NCBI GenBank assembly: GCA_026392015.1
Contig: JAPLCW010000165.1
Location: 1 to 63,111, forward strand
Length of the DNA stretch: 63,111 nt
Direction of reading: 5' to 3'
From: Candidatus Auribacterota bacterium
Lineage (GTDB): Bacteria; Auribacterota; Tritonobacteria; UBA1439
Shown here: piece after piece, positions 34,553-43,653 of the stretch
Layout: each line of letters begins with the position of its first letter
Numbering within the stretch: the first letter of the stretch is position 1
Position numbers and translations under genes: made by a program
Notes under the pieces: model-generated
Seen by the model: only the letters and a program-made list of their open reading frames with translations
Told to the model about the DNA's origin: nothing
Databases searched by the model: none

Positions 34553-35473
34553 ATGAGGTGGAATAAGAAGGGGCTTATATATGTAGCAGATGGCGAATAT
34601 GGCTGGGCCAAAACGCACGCTATGCTTCCGACGGTAGATCCCCTTATGGGCGACCCCATAAGAGCTTATGTTACATGTCGTGATGAGAAAGGCATCGGAA
34701 GGATAGGGTGTGTTGAGCTCATGAGGCACGATTTGTCCAAGATAGTGGCAATTTCAAGCGAACCCGTCTTGGATATAGGAGAGGCCGGAACTTTTGACGA
34801 AAATGGCGTAGTTGCTATATCGCTTGTCAATTTGCCCGACGGGAAGAAGTTTCTTTATTACACTGGCTTTGAATTGGGATATAGGATTCGATATAGACTT
34901 CTTTCTGGCCTTGCGGTAAGTAGTGATAATGGGATGTCCTTCAAGAGGCTACAGAGGACACCCATACTTGAGCGTAGCGATAAGGAACTCTATTTTAGGT
35001 GTGCCTCTTTTGTATTATTGGAAAATGATGTCTTTAGGATGTGGTATGTCGCAGGGAGCAAATGGATTGAAATAGACGGGAAGAAAAAGCCGGTATATAC
35101 GATAAATTATCTTGAGTCAAAAGACGGGATCCATTGGCCACAAGAAGGGAGGGTGTGTATTGGCATTATCCGTGATGAGGAACATGGATTCGGGAGGCCG
35201 TACGTCATACGGGATGGCCAGGTATATAAGATGTTCTATTCGATACGGGTGAAAGGTAAGGGGTACAGACTCGGTTACGCCGAGTCGGGGGACGGTGTGG
35301 AATGGGTGAGACGGGATGAGGAAACAGGAATCGATGCTTCCGAGGACGGATGGGATTCCGAAATGATATGTTATTCCTGTATTCTGGACATTCATGGTAA
35401 GAGATATATGCTGTACAACGGCAACGGATTCGGGGCCACCGGGTTCGGATATGCTGTTCTGGAACCCTGCTGA
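34553..35473 (+). CDS. Glycoside hydrolase-like beta-propeller protein (GH43/GH130-like)
   Basis: A 306-aa protein built of repeated blades such as GLAVSSDNGMSFKRLQRTPIL, NYLESKDGIHWPQEG and GYAESGDGVEWVRRDEETG, with RMWYVAG and KMFYSIR strands. This is the five-bladed propeller layout of GH43/GH130-type enzymes. No signal peptide, so it would be cytoplasmic: a sugar phosphorylase/hydrolase or a non-catalytic sugar-binding protein. Lower GC than its neighbours. Such genes are known oddities of O-antigen clusters. Confidence 0.72.
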   Translation: MRWNKKGLIYVADGEYGWAKTHAMLPTVDPLMGDPIRAYVTCRDEKGIGRIGCVELMRHDLSKIVAISSEPVLDIGEAGTFDENGVVAISLVNLPDGKKFLYYTGFELGYRIRYRLLSGLAVSSDNGMSFKRLQRTPILERSDKELYFRCASFVLLENDVFRMWYVAGSKWIEIDGKKKPVYTINYLESKDGIHWPQEGRVCIGIIRDEEHGFGRPYVIRDGQVYKMFYSIRVKGKGYRLGYAESGDGVEWVRRDEETGIDASEDGWDSEMICYSCILDIHGKRYMLYNGNGFGATGFGYAVLEPC

Positions 35474-35474
35474 C

Positions 35475-36455
35475 ATGAAGATCGAGTTATACGACGATTC
35501 GCAGAAGGATGTGTGGGATGACTTCGTCAAGAGGAGCAAGAACGGCACTTTTCTTCTTCAACGTGATTATATGGAGTACCACCGCGATCTTTTTCGCGAT
35601 TATTCTTTCCTGATTCGAGACGAAAATGACGCGCTCTATGCCATCCTTCCGGCGCACAGGAACGGGAACGCGTTGGTATCGCACGGCGGGTTGAGTTATG
35701 CGGGATTCGTAACGGACGAAGCAATGACCGTGCCGGGGATGCTGGGTGTATTCGACAGCGTGATGAGGCATCTGAAGGAAAACGGTTTCGAGAAATTCAT
35801 TTACAAGACCATACCCCATATATACCACATTGTTCCGGCGGAAGAGGACAAATACGCACTTTTTCTGTGCGGCGCTGCCCTGACAAGGAGAGATGTATTG
35901 GCGGTGGTGGATCAGACACATCGTGTGCCTTTTCAGGAGAGGCGCCGGAGGAGCGTTTCCAAGGCTGTGAAGAATGCCTTGAGGGTGGAACGATCTCAGG
36001 ATTTTCAGGGGTACTGGGAGATCGTGCAGGATAATCTGCGGCGGAGGTACAATGCCGCGCCGGTCCATAACGTGAAGGATATTACGCTTTTGAACTCTCG
36101 TTTCCCGGAGAATATAAAGTTGTTTGCTTGTCGCAAGGCTTCCGCAATGATGGGAGGCGTTGTCGTATATGAGAGCAGGAGAGTCGCCCATGTCCAATAT
36201 ATTTCGGCGTGCGAGGAGGGGAAGAAGATGGGGGCCATCGATTTGATTTTCGACCATCTTCTGGGTGATTGCTATAGGAATATGCCGTTTTTTGACTTCG
36301 GTATATCAAATGAGAAAAACGGTCTCTATTTGAACAGGGGGCTCATCGACCAGAAGGAAGGGTTCGGGGCGCGAGCGGTGGCGCACGATCACTATGAACT
36401 GGCTGTCTCGCGATGGGAACCGGGGCTGTGTGCGCGGGCGATGGAGTTGCACTAG
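35475..36455 (+). CDS. FemAB/GNAT-like acyl or aminoacyl transferase
   Basis: A 326-aa protein with the double-GNAT feel of the FemAB group: TFLLQRDYMEYHRDLF near the start, YAILPAHRNGNALVSHGGL, KNALRVERSQDFQGYWEIV, and MMGGVVVYESRRVAHVQYIS with the final FDFGISNEKNG. Such proteins in glycan clusters are often annotated GNAT family and may add an acyl or amino acid to a sugar amine. The ATG at 35475 directly follows the previous stop. Confidence 0.75.
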   Translation: MKIELYDDSQKDVWDDFVKRSKNGTFLLQRDYMEYHRDLFRDYSFLIRDENDALYAILPAHRNGNALVSHGGLSYAGFVTDEAMTVPGMLGVFDSVMRHLKENGFEKFIYKTIPHIYHIVPAEEDKYALFLCGAALTRRDVLAVVDQTHRVPFQERRRRSVSKAVKNALRVERSQDFQGYWEIVQDNLRRRYNAAPVHNVKDITLLNSRFPENIKLFACRKASAMMGGVVVYESRRVAHVQYISACEEGKKMGAIDLIFDHLLGDCYRNMPFFDFGISNEKNGLYLNRGLIDQKEGFGARAVAHDHYELAVSRWEPGLCARAMELH

Positions 36456-36464
36456 AGGGGCGAA

Positions 36465-36875
36465 ATGAGAATTGACAAGTGCGTTATTATCAATTTTACG
36501 AAAATAAATGACAGGCGGGGTAACCTCACCTTTATTGAAGGCGGCAGGCATGTCCCTTTTGATATACGGCGTGTGTTCTTTCTTTATGACGTGCCGGGAG
36601 GAGCGAAGAGGGGGGGACACGCGCACAAAAAACTCAAGCAGGTGGTGATCGCGATGAGCGGTAGCTTCGATGTGGTCTTGGACGACGGCCGAAGGGAAAA
36701 ACGAGTTCATTTGAACAGGTCTTATCTGGGGCTTTACATCGACTCCATGGTGTGGCGCACCATGGATAACTTTTCGTCTGGGGCTGTGTGCATGGTGCTG
36801 GCTTCAGGGTTTTATGACGAAGCCGATTACTATCGGGATTATAAAAAGTTTCTTAAAGCCGCTAAAATAAGATGA
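36465..36875 (+). CDS. dTDP-4-oxo-6-deoxyglucose 3,4-ketoisomerase (FdtA/QdtA-like)
   Basis: WxcM-like cupin of 136 aa. It has [39 protein letters not shown] (catalytic His pair HAH) and [20 protein letters not shown]. It shifts the keto group of dTDP-4-keto-6-deoxyglucose to C3, so the next gene can aminate it. ATGA overlap with that aminotransferase. RmlA and RmlB, needed for the substrate, are not in this window. Confidence 0.9.
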   Translation: MRIDKCVIINFTKINDRRGNLTFIEGGRHVPFDIRRVFFLYDVPGGAKRGGHAHKKLKQVVIAMSGSFDVVLDDGRREKRVHLNRSYLGLYIDSMVWRTMDNFSSGAVCMVLASGFYDEADYYRDYKKFLKAAKIR

Positions 36876-37978
36876 GTGACGCTATCCCCTTTCTGGACCT
36901 GGCATCTGCAGCCCTGGAGCTGAAGAGGGAACTTGACGATGCGTTTCAACGCGTCGCGTATTCAGGGCGGTACATCCTCGGGCCGGAGGTAGAGGCGTTT
37001 GAGTCAGAATTTGCCGATTATTGCGGGGCGCGGCGCTGTGTGGGTGTGGGCAATGGCCTCGATGCATTGCACTGCATTCTGCGCGCGTGTGAGATAGGGG
37101 CCGGTGACGAGGTCATCGTTCCTGCCAATACCTACATCGCCACATGGCTCGCCGTGAGCTGGGCCGGCGCAACGCCTGTCCCCGTTGAGCCATCGAAGGT
37201 TACGTATAACCTGGACCCCGCTCTCGTAGAGAGTGCGGTTACGTCGAAAACCAGGGCCATTATTGCCGTCCACTTATATGGCCAGGCCGCCGACATGGAA
37301 CCGATAATGGAGATTGCCGGAAAATATGATTTAAAACTGATCGAAGATGCTGCCCAGGCCCATGGGGCGCGATATCGGGGGCGCAGGGTGGGCGCTATCG
37401 GCCATGCGGCGGGGTTCAGTTTTTACCCCGGCAAGAATCTCGGAGCATTTGGCGATGGAGGGGCTGTGGTGACCAATGACAGTGCGCTGGCCGACAGGGT
37501 CAGGATTCTGCGCAATTATGGATCCAGGGTTAAATATTATAATCAGGTCAGGGGTGTCAATTCCCGTCTCGATTCCCTGCACGCCGCCCTGCTGAGGGTT
37601 AAGCTCAAATACCTCGACCGGTGGAATGACCGCCGTGCGCGTGTCGCGGCCCGCTACCTCGATGGGTTGAAGGGACTGCCCGGACTGGTTTTGCCCTATG
37701 TTTCCGACTGGGCGGAACCGGTGTGGCATCTTTTTGTTATCCGTCATCCATGGAGGGAAAGGCTTCAGGCGCATCTGGCTCGGGCGGGTATTGCGACGCT
37801 TATTCACTATCCGGTTCCGCCCCATCTTTCGGAAGCGTACACGGGCGGCAAGACCGGCGATTTACCTGTAACCGAGGAATTGGCGGATACCGTTCTCAGC
37901 CTCCCCATGGGGCCGCATCTGCGCGAGGAGAGCGTCGCCCGTGTCATAGAGGAAATAAAACGTTTTGTGGCGGTATGA
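36872..37978 (+). CDS. dTDP-3-amino-3,6-dideoxyhexose transaminase (FdtB/QdtB-like)
   Basis: DegT/DnrJ/EryC1 aminotransferase of 368 aa. Start [50 protein letters not shown], and the PLP lysine in [16 protein letters not shown]. With the ketoisomerase before it, the pair makes dTDP-3-amino-3,6-dideoxy-galactose or -glucose (Fuc3N or Qui3N). Confidence 0.9.
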   Translation: MSDAIPFLDLASAALELKRELDDAFQRVAYSGRYILGPEVEAFESEFADYCGARRCVGVGNGLDALHCILRACEIGAGDEVIVPANTYIATWLAVSWAGATPVPVEPSKVTYNLDPALVESAVTSKTRAIIAVHLYGQAADMEPIMEIAGKYDLKLIEDAAQAHGARYRGRRVGAIGHAAGFSFYPGKNLGAFGDGGAVVTNDSALADRVRILRNYGSRVKYYNQVRGVNSRLDSLHAALLRVKLKYLDRWNDRRARVAARYLDGLKGLPGLVLPYVSDWAEPVWHLFVIRHPWRERLQAHLARAGIATLIHYPVPPHLSEAYTGGKTGDLPVTEELADTVLSLPMGPHLREESVARVIEEIKRFVAV

Positions 37979-37996
37979 GAGGCGAGGGGTGTCGAT

Positions 37997-38920
37997 ATGC
38001 AAAAAATATCTGTCATCGTGCCGGTGTACTATAACGAGGGTTCGCTCCCCCTTCTTTTCGATAGGTTGCGCGGTGTGAGAGACAGGCTTCTGGAGCGAAA
38101 GATGGGGCTTGAGCTGATCTTTGTCGATGACGGCTCGGGTGACGGATCGCTGACGGAGCTGGTGAAGATCAAGCAGCAATGGGAGGGGGTCAAGGTCATC
38201 AAGCTCACGAGGAACTTCGGCGCCGTCAAGGCATCGAAGGTGGGTTCCCAATTTGTGACGGGTGACTGCTTTACGATACTTGCCGCCGATTTGCAGGATC
38301 CCCCCGAGCTGATTATCGAAATGGTGGAGCGGTGGCAGGCGGGTGCCAAATATGTGATATGCTGCAGGAACGGCCGCGGGGACCCTGTCGTATCAAGGAT
38401 CTTCGCATATATATATTACCGCCTCCTGCGGATGCTCGTGTCGAAAGATTTTCCGTATGGGGGATACGACGTGGCGCTCATGGACAGGGCGATGCTGCCC
38501 TATATTCAGCAGAGCGGGAAAACGATACACACCCCCCTTTTCCTTTACTGGCTGGGATTCCGGCCAGAAATCCTTTACTACAACAGGCAAAAGAGAATCC
38601 ATGGCTCGTCCCGGTGGACGTTTTCAAAAAAATACATTTCATCGCTTGATGTCCTTCTTGGATTTTCCGTCACCCCCATCCGGCTGATCTCCCTTGTCGG
38701 TGTGATGGTATCACTGGCAAGTTTCGGCTACGGCATCTCGGTAATAATAGGCGCCATTCTGGGCAGGACCGGGGTCCGTGGATTTGCAGCCTTGGCAACG
38801 CTGATCTGTTTTCTGCTGGGACTGGTGATCATCATGCTCGGTGTGATAGGGGAGTATCTCTGGCGCGTGTTCGAGGAAGTAAATAAGCGCCCTGAGGCGG
38901 TGGTCGAAAAGATTTATTAG
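37997..38920 (+). CDS. GtrB-like family 2 glycosyltransferase with two C-terminal membrane segments
   Basis: A 307-aa GT-A enzyme: ISVIVPVYYNEGSLPLLFD, VDDGSGDGSLTEL, AADLQDPPELIIEM (DxD-like) and two C-terminal hydrophobic segments. It likely puts a sugar on undecaprenyl phosphate for a periplasmic GT-C transferase, as in GtrA/B/serotype systems. A large multi-span membrane protein follows. A second copy of this type is at 60872. Confidence 0.88.
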   Translation: MQKISVIVPVYYNEGSLPLLFDRLRGVRDRLLERKMGLELIFVDDGSGDGSLTELVKIKQQWEGVKVIKLTRNFGAVKASKVGSQFVTGDCFTILAADLQDPPELIIEMVERWQAGAKYVICCRNGRGDPVVSRIFAYIYYRLLRMLVSKDFPYGGYDVALMDRAMLPYIQQSGKTIHTPLFLYWLGFRPEILYYNRQKRIHGSSRWTFSKKYISSLDVLLGFSVTPIRLISLVGVMVSLASFGYGISVIIGAILGRTGVRGFAALATLICFLLGLVIIMLGVIGEYLWRVFEEVNKRPEAVVEKIY

Positions 38921-39010
38921 CCGCAGGGTTCTTGCGATCGCCCAGGGTATATCCGCCGGCTCCTTACATAATCCGAATTGTGCACCAGCACGGCTCGAAG
39001 AGGTTGCGGC

Positions 39011-41011
39011 ATGCAATGCAACATTCAGAGAAAATTGTTTATGGTATATATCAGCACCTCTGCCAGCGTGTGCGTTATCGCGATGCTGACCGTGGGTCGG
39101 TATTCGAGTCTAAGCGTTGTATCCAGGAGTTTTCTCCTGAGTCTGTATTTTTTCTTCTCTGTGTGGGGATTTCACATAAAGTCCGGTAATTACGGGATCG
39201 GCCTTTTCGCTTCAATGGCGGTGCTTCTCTGCGTGGGCTGGAGTGCGTCATTTTGGGTATTTCTATCGGTCCTGGCTGCGGTCTTCGCGTTCTGGCTCCG
39301 GATGATCCGCTCCTGCCGGTCTTCCTGGAAAATAGGATATCGGGAAATAGTTACGCTCATTGTTCTGGGTGCGTGTCTTGCCGCGGTGGCGATCTCCGGG
39401 ATGCGGAGCGGCTACGCAAATTTCTTGGTTGACTATCAGGTGCGCAATGGCGGATTGCATCTAGATAGCCTTGTCCTCATGGCGTGCGCCAATATGATGA
39501 ATCATTACGGGGCGAACTCGATGGGGGTGCATGGACTGGTTCCCGCGGGCTATCACGTCTTTTCAAACCTGTTGTATGCGATGGCGGGGAATGCCCTCGG
39601 CATCAAGATCTATCAGGTGTATGGATATTGCAGCTCCATTGTGTTTATCCCCTTGCTGTTCCTGTCCATCCTGGCCCTTGGCGAGGAGGTCGTTCCGAGC
39701 AAGAGCGGCGCAGGAGCGTATGCGGCATTTCTCGTGCTGATCAGCATCTTTGTGGGTTTTTGGGGCAGGGGCAATTTCTCCCGGTACGGCTTGCTGTGGG
39801 ACTCGTATTTTGTTTCCGAATCGTATTGTATCGGCCTGATATTCCTTCTTGCCTTTATATCCTACCTTCTCTCTTCGAGATCGAAGAGCATTGTCATTTC
39901 CTCTCTGTTCTTACTGGTGTTGTCGACATGCAAGGTCTCGGTGGGGTTTGTGGGTCTGGCATTTTTAGTCGTGTACGAGTTGTTCCTGTCCGATGAAGAA
40001 GTTCCGGCATCCGTCAAGGAGAAACACCACGGTGGCGCACGGATCCACACGGTGAAGGGCGCTAGCCGGCATAACCGCGCAATAAGAAATACCGCGATCT
40101 ACCTTCTGCTCTATGGATGTATTCTCTCCAGGTTCCCCATCGGCGCAAACTTCCCGGCAAGCTCTCACAGGCCGGCGTTCGAGTTTATGCATTTTATGAC
40201 TGCGTACATGCCGGGAGACATCATCGCGAGATTGGGCACAGCGGTGGCGGTGTTAGTGCTCAATTTCATGCACTATTTTTTTGTCTGGGTGGCGCTGTCC
40301 GTCGCTCTGATATACTATCTCACCGACAGGGAATCGTATGAAAGGATATGCAGGATTGCATTATTCATGGCGATCGCGGCGGTCATCGGCTTTGTTTCGA
40401 TGTCAATGCCGATAGGGGGCGGCTCGGGTTACTATTTTTCGAATGTCTCCATGTTCATTTCGATCCCGGTAATTCTTTCCCTCAAGCACTATATCTCTCG
40501 AGATACCCGGGAAACAAAAAGTCACGCTGCGACCATTGCCGCGGCGGCGATTATACTGTTCGGCATCTGCGGTAGCCTTTGCTACGGTATTCCCTATGTC
40601 GCGAACGGTATCCAGCGGCTCTCTCGTCAGGTAGAGGTCGCAAAATCAGACGCTCCCGTCTCCGGATATACAGGGCAATTGCAGCGGATCAGTGAAGATA
40701 ACAGCACAAAAAATTGTCTGGTCTATATCCCGAAAAAAGAAAAGGATTACTGGGATAGAGATAGCCAGTGTGGAAGGCCGGCGCTCTTGATACCCGCGCT
40801 CAGTGAGCGGCCGGCATTGTTCGGGTTGCCGTCGAAAAGCTGCATGAGCGATGGCTACTTTTTATTCAATAAGTTCGACGAACGGATTATTGAGGAATCC
40901 GCGGCTCCCGATATCCAGACTCAGACGCTTTGTCGGGAGACAAGAAGACTTGGCTTTGACGGGTACGTGGAGGCAACCTCTTCATCGTATGCCAGGATCG
41001 GATGCAGATGA
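39011..41011 (+). CDS. Large multi-span membrane protein, GT-C-like
   Basis: A 666-aa protein with about 12-14 hydrophobic segments in its first 530 residues and a C-terminal soluble part with several Cys residues. A loop after the fourth segment (LVDYQVRNGGLHLDSLV, then NHYGANSMGVHGLVPAGYH) has the feel of the first periplasmic loop of GT-C enzymes, but no sure acidic motif is seen. Family not recognised. ATG 39011 is chosen for GAAGAGG at 38997-39003. It follows a GtrB-like enzyme, so a polyprenyl-phosphate-sugar-using transferase is a fair guess. Confidence 0.6.
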   Translation: MQCNIQRKLFMVYISTSASVCVIAMLTVGRYSSLSVVSRSFLLSLYFFFSVWGFHIKSGNYGIGLFASMAVLLCVGWSASFWVFLSVLAAVFAFWLRMIRSCRSSWKIGYREIVTLIVLGACLAAVAISGMRSGYANFLVDYQVRNGGLHLDSLVLMACANMMNHYGANSMGVHGLVPAGYHVFSNLLYAMAGNALGIKIYQVYGYCSSIVFIPLLFLSILALGEEVVPSKSGAGAYAAFLVLISIFVGFWGRGNFSRYGLLWDSYFVSESYCIGLIFLLAFISYLLSSRSKSIVISSLFLLVLSTCKVSVGFVGLAFLVVYELFLSDEEVPASVKEKHHGGARIHTVKGASRHNRAIRNTAIYLLLYGCILSRFPIGANFPASSHRPAFEFMHFMTAYMPGDIIARLGTAVAVLVLNFMHYFFVWVALSVALIYYLTDRESYERICRIALFMAIAAVIGFVSMSMPIGGGSGYYFSNVSMFISIPVILSLKHYISRDTRETKSHAATIAAAAIILFGICGSLCYGIPYVANGIQRLSRQVEVAKSDAPVSGYTGQLQRISEDNSTKNCLVYIPKKEKDYWDRDSQCGRPALLIPALSERPALFGLPSKSCMSDGYFLFNKFDERIIEESAAPDIQTQTLCRETRRLGFDGYVEATSSSYARIGCR

Positions 41012-41037
41012 TCTGACGGGAAATATCGCCGCCGGAA

Positions 41038-42399
41038 ATGTTCAGTCGCGGGCGATCCATGGGGGTGCAGGCCGGTCGGGAATGCGAAGCTCACTCCTTA
41101 TCGGAAGGAACTGAGTTTCGCGAAGAAGGTTGTCCGGGCGGACGGTTGAAATACCGCGCGCATCATAGGGTTACGGGCTTGTTCAACAGGGTATGGATGG
41201 GGCTCGACCCACTGCAACCCTGGCGAGTGAGATTGTTGAGGAACAGGGGACTGATGAATAAATCGGGAACGGTATCATTTGCATGCTCGGCTTTCGAGTG
41301 GAATTACACGCAAGGCAAGGTGCTATCTTTTCTCAAGAGCCTGGAGAGCCAACTATCCTGTGGCGTGCAGGTGCTGACGGACATAGAGGAAATCAAGGAG
41401 TCCGCGGTGCGCGCGGGATTTGAATCACGACTCATCCCGCAGCATGCGGATGGGAAGGCGATGCCCGACAGGCTGAAAGAGGCGAGAGATTCCCTCGGGG
41501 ATTTAAATGTGCCCGGCAGCGATCTCCCCATGTGGAAGGTCATGGTGTATGACCGTCTGCCCTGGTTGTTATGGCATGACATTTACGATAGTACGCACGA
41601 TCTGCGTTTTGGATCCCTGATTACCCCGATCAATCCGTGCTCCTGTTTCTACTCGGCCCTGCTGAAAGAGGCGCGAAAGCAAAAGGCTGTTGCTGTCGGC
41701 GTGCAGTTCGCGGAGATAAAGAGCAGGTATCTGTTCGGGCTTGCGGCCCTGTACGATTACTATCTCGTAAAGAGTGGCGGGGAAAGGGAATTTTTAATCA
41801 GCAACAAGATAGCCCCTGGCGGAAATATTCTTGTTATGGACAGGGAGGAAAGATATCTTATCAGCCCTTTTCAGGATCCCCTGTACGACTCGTGGCGTGA
41901 GAAGCAATACAAGATTCGTGGCGATATGGGCCTGGGGGAGGACAACCTTGTGGTTGTAATTCCTTTTCATCCTAGATACGAGTGGGAATTGAGGAGCATG
42001 ATGCGCTCCATCGGAGAAATGCCCAACGATACAATTTGTGTAATCATCAAATGCCAGAGGCAGAGGATCGGCACCTTGTACGAGAAGGAAGAGCTGTGTA
42101 AAATTTACTCGTCCGAAATGAAGAAGATCAGGAATATAAAAATTATCGAGGAGGAACTCTCGGTGGCAGAAACGATATTTCTTGCGGATGCTCTGCTCTC
42201 TCCGTGTTTTTCCGATTTTGTCGAATATGCCGCCCATTACGGCAGACAGATCGCCATTTTTGACCCCTGGCGCACGGTGGCAGGGGATGCATCGGGTGTG
42301 CAGGTAATGGATGCGCCCGGCCAGATCGAGGGTGTCATCGAGGCATGGCAAAGGGATAAGATGAAGGAGCGCAGAAGATTGCGCGATCTCATACTATAA
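41038..42399 (+). CDS. Putative GT-B-type transferase in the glycan cluster
   Basis: A 453-aa protein (start uncertain: 41038, 41197 and 41254 are all possible). The second half has NLVVVIPFHPRYEWELRSMMR, IEEELSVAETIFLADALLSPCFSDFVEYAAHYGR and a late Asp/Trp pair, the layout of the CDP-glycerol glycerophosphotransferase/GT-B donor domain. The first half (PLPWLLWHDIYDSTHD-like region) is not recognised. Directly followed (0 bp) by a gene with the same layout. Confidence 0.6.
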   Translation: MFSRGRSMGVQAGRECEAHSLSEGTEFREEGCPGGRLKYRAHHRVTGLFNRVWMGLDPLQPWRVRLLRNRGLMNKSGTVSFACSAFEWNYTQGKVLSFLKSLESQLSCGVQVLTDIEEIKESAVRAGFESRLIPQHADGKAMPDRLKEARDSLGDLNVPGSDLPMWKVMVYDRLPWLLWHDIYDSTHDLRFGSLITPINPCSCFYSALLKEARKQKAVAVGVQFAEIKSRYLFGLAALYDYYLVKSGGEREFLISNKIAPGGNILVMDREERYLISPFQDPLYDSWREKQYKIRGDMGLGEDNLVVVIPFHPRYEWELRSMMRSIGEMPNDTICVIIKCQRQRIGTLYEKEELCKIYSSEMKKIRNIKIIEEELSVAETIFLADALLSPCFSDFVEYAAHYGRQIAIFDPWRTVAGDASGVQVMDAPGQIEGVIEAWQRDKMKERRRLRDLIL

Positions 42400-43641
42400 A
42401 TGAAAACGCTGAAGGATAAAAAAGCGGTTTGTTTTATAGGGCTCAAACATCACATTAGAATAATGTCACCTATTTTGAGAGAGTTGGAACAAAGAGGGAT
42501 GCAGATTACATATGTCACCGCATTGAACAGCGGCTCTTTTGAAATAGGTTTGCGTGAAGAAGGCCTGAACTACAGGATGACGTATGATTATCTGGACGGA
42601 GAAGTCGCCAAGAAAATCGAGAAGGCATATCTTGAGAGTAGGGGGCTGCTCGAGCCTAAGATGCTCCATGACAAGGTATGGCAGTATACAAATCTGTATA
42701 CCATGGACATAGCGATACGGGATATGATCGAAAATTTCTTTCTCTTTGATAAAATACTCGCAGTTGAAGGCGCGGATGTCGTCTTTGTTCTCCATGAGCT
42801 GAACTTTTGGACCAAGATGCTGGCATATCGGTCCTCCGCGCGGAAAATCCCTGTTGTCTCCTTTCAGGAGGGCATGTATCCGGATTCTCCGTATTTTAGC
42901 GAAATCGCCGGTCTCCTCTGCGACTATTCGTCCGCGGTGCTTCTCTGGGGGAATCACGCCTGCCAGCTTTTCAAGAGGGCGGGGGTGCCGGAGGAGAAGT
43001 TGAGAATTGTAGGTTCCTGTCATGCCGATCAAATTGTTAAGATGGATAGATCGGAGAGGAGGAGGGGAGAGCTTTATAAGGCTCTGCAGATCCGCGGTGA
43101 CAAGAAGATTATCTTACTAATAGTCCCCTATATGGCGAATAGCTCAAGTGATGTTTTGGCGGAGATCGATCCATTATTACACTGGCTGAAGGATAAGAAA
43201 GATTTCTGTCTGGTGCTGAAGTTTCACCCCACGGAGATCGCGTGCAGGATAGGAGAAATCGCTGAGTATGTCAGGGGAAGGATCAGTGACGCGGTGGTTC
43301 TCCAGCATTTTGATCCTTACCGCATTGTCTGTTTCAGCGAGGCATGCTTTATCATAGGAAGTTCGACGCTGGGTGCGGAAGTCCTGCTTCTGGGAAAACC
43401 GCTCGCAGAGCTGAATTTTCGTCAAAGGGATTATCCGAATAGCTACGGTAAGCGGGGCGTGGCAATCCAGATAGCGAGATCGGATGACTTTTTGAAGTGC
43501 GAGAATATTCTGAGAAAAGGCATCCCGGAGGAGCTGAACGCCAGGATATCGAACTACGTGAACGAAATATTCTACAAACCGGATGGGCGGACTATTGAGC
43601 GGAATATCGAAACGATATCGGACATGCTCGCGAGAAAGTAG
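42400..43641 (+). CDS. CDP-glycerol glycerophosphotransferase-like GT-B protein
   Basis: A 413-aa two-Rossmann-domain protein: AVCFIGLKHHIRIMSPILREL, ADVVFVLHELNFWTKML, VVSFQEGMYPDSPYFSEIAG, ILLIVPYMANSSS, FCLVLKFHPTEIACR and FSEACFIIGSSTLGAEVLLLGKPLAE. The layout is that of glycerol-phosphate or sugar transferases of teichoic-acid and capsule pathways. ATG follows the previous stop directly. Together with the preceding gene it may form a two-part transferase. Confidence 0.7.
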   Translation: MKTLKDKKAVCFIGLKHHIRIMSPILRELEQRGMQITYVTALNSGSFEIGLREEGLNYRMTYDYLDGEVAKKIEKAYLESRGLLEPKMLHDKVWQYTNLYTMDIAIRDMIENFFLFDKILAVEGADVVFVLHELNFWTKMLAYRSSARKIPVVSFQEGMYPDSPYFSEIAGLLCDYSSAVLLWGNHACQLFKRAGVPEEKLRIVGSCHADQIVKMDRSERRRGELYKALQIRGDKKIILLIVPYMANSSSDVLAEIDPLLHWLKDKKDFCLVLKFHPTEIACRIGEIAEYVRGRISDAVVLQHFDPYRIVCFSEACFIIGSSTLGAEVLLLGKPLAELNFRQRDYPNSYGKRGVAIQIARSDDFLKCENILRKGIPEELNARISNYVNEIFYKPDGRTIERNIETISDMLARK

Positions 43642-43653
43642 AGAGGGTTGAAC

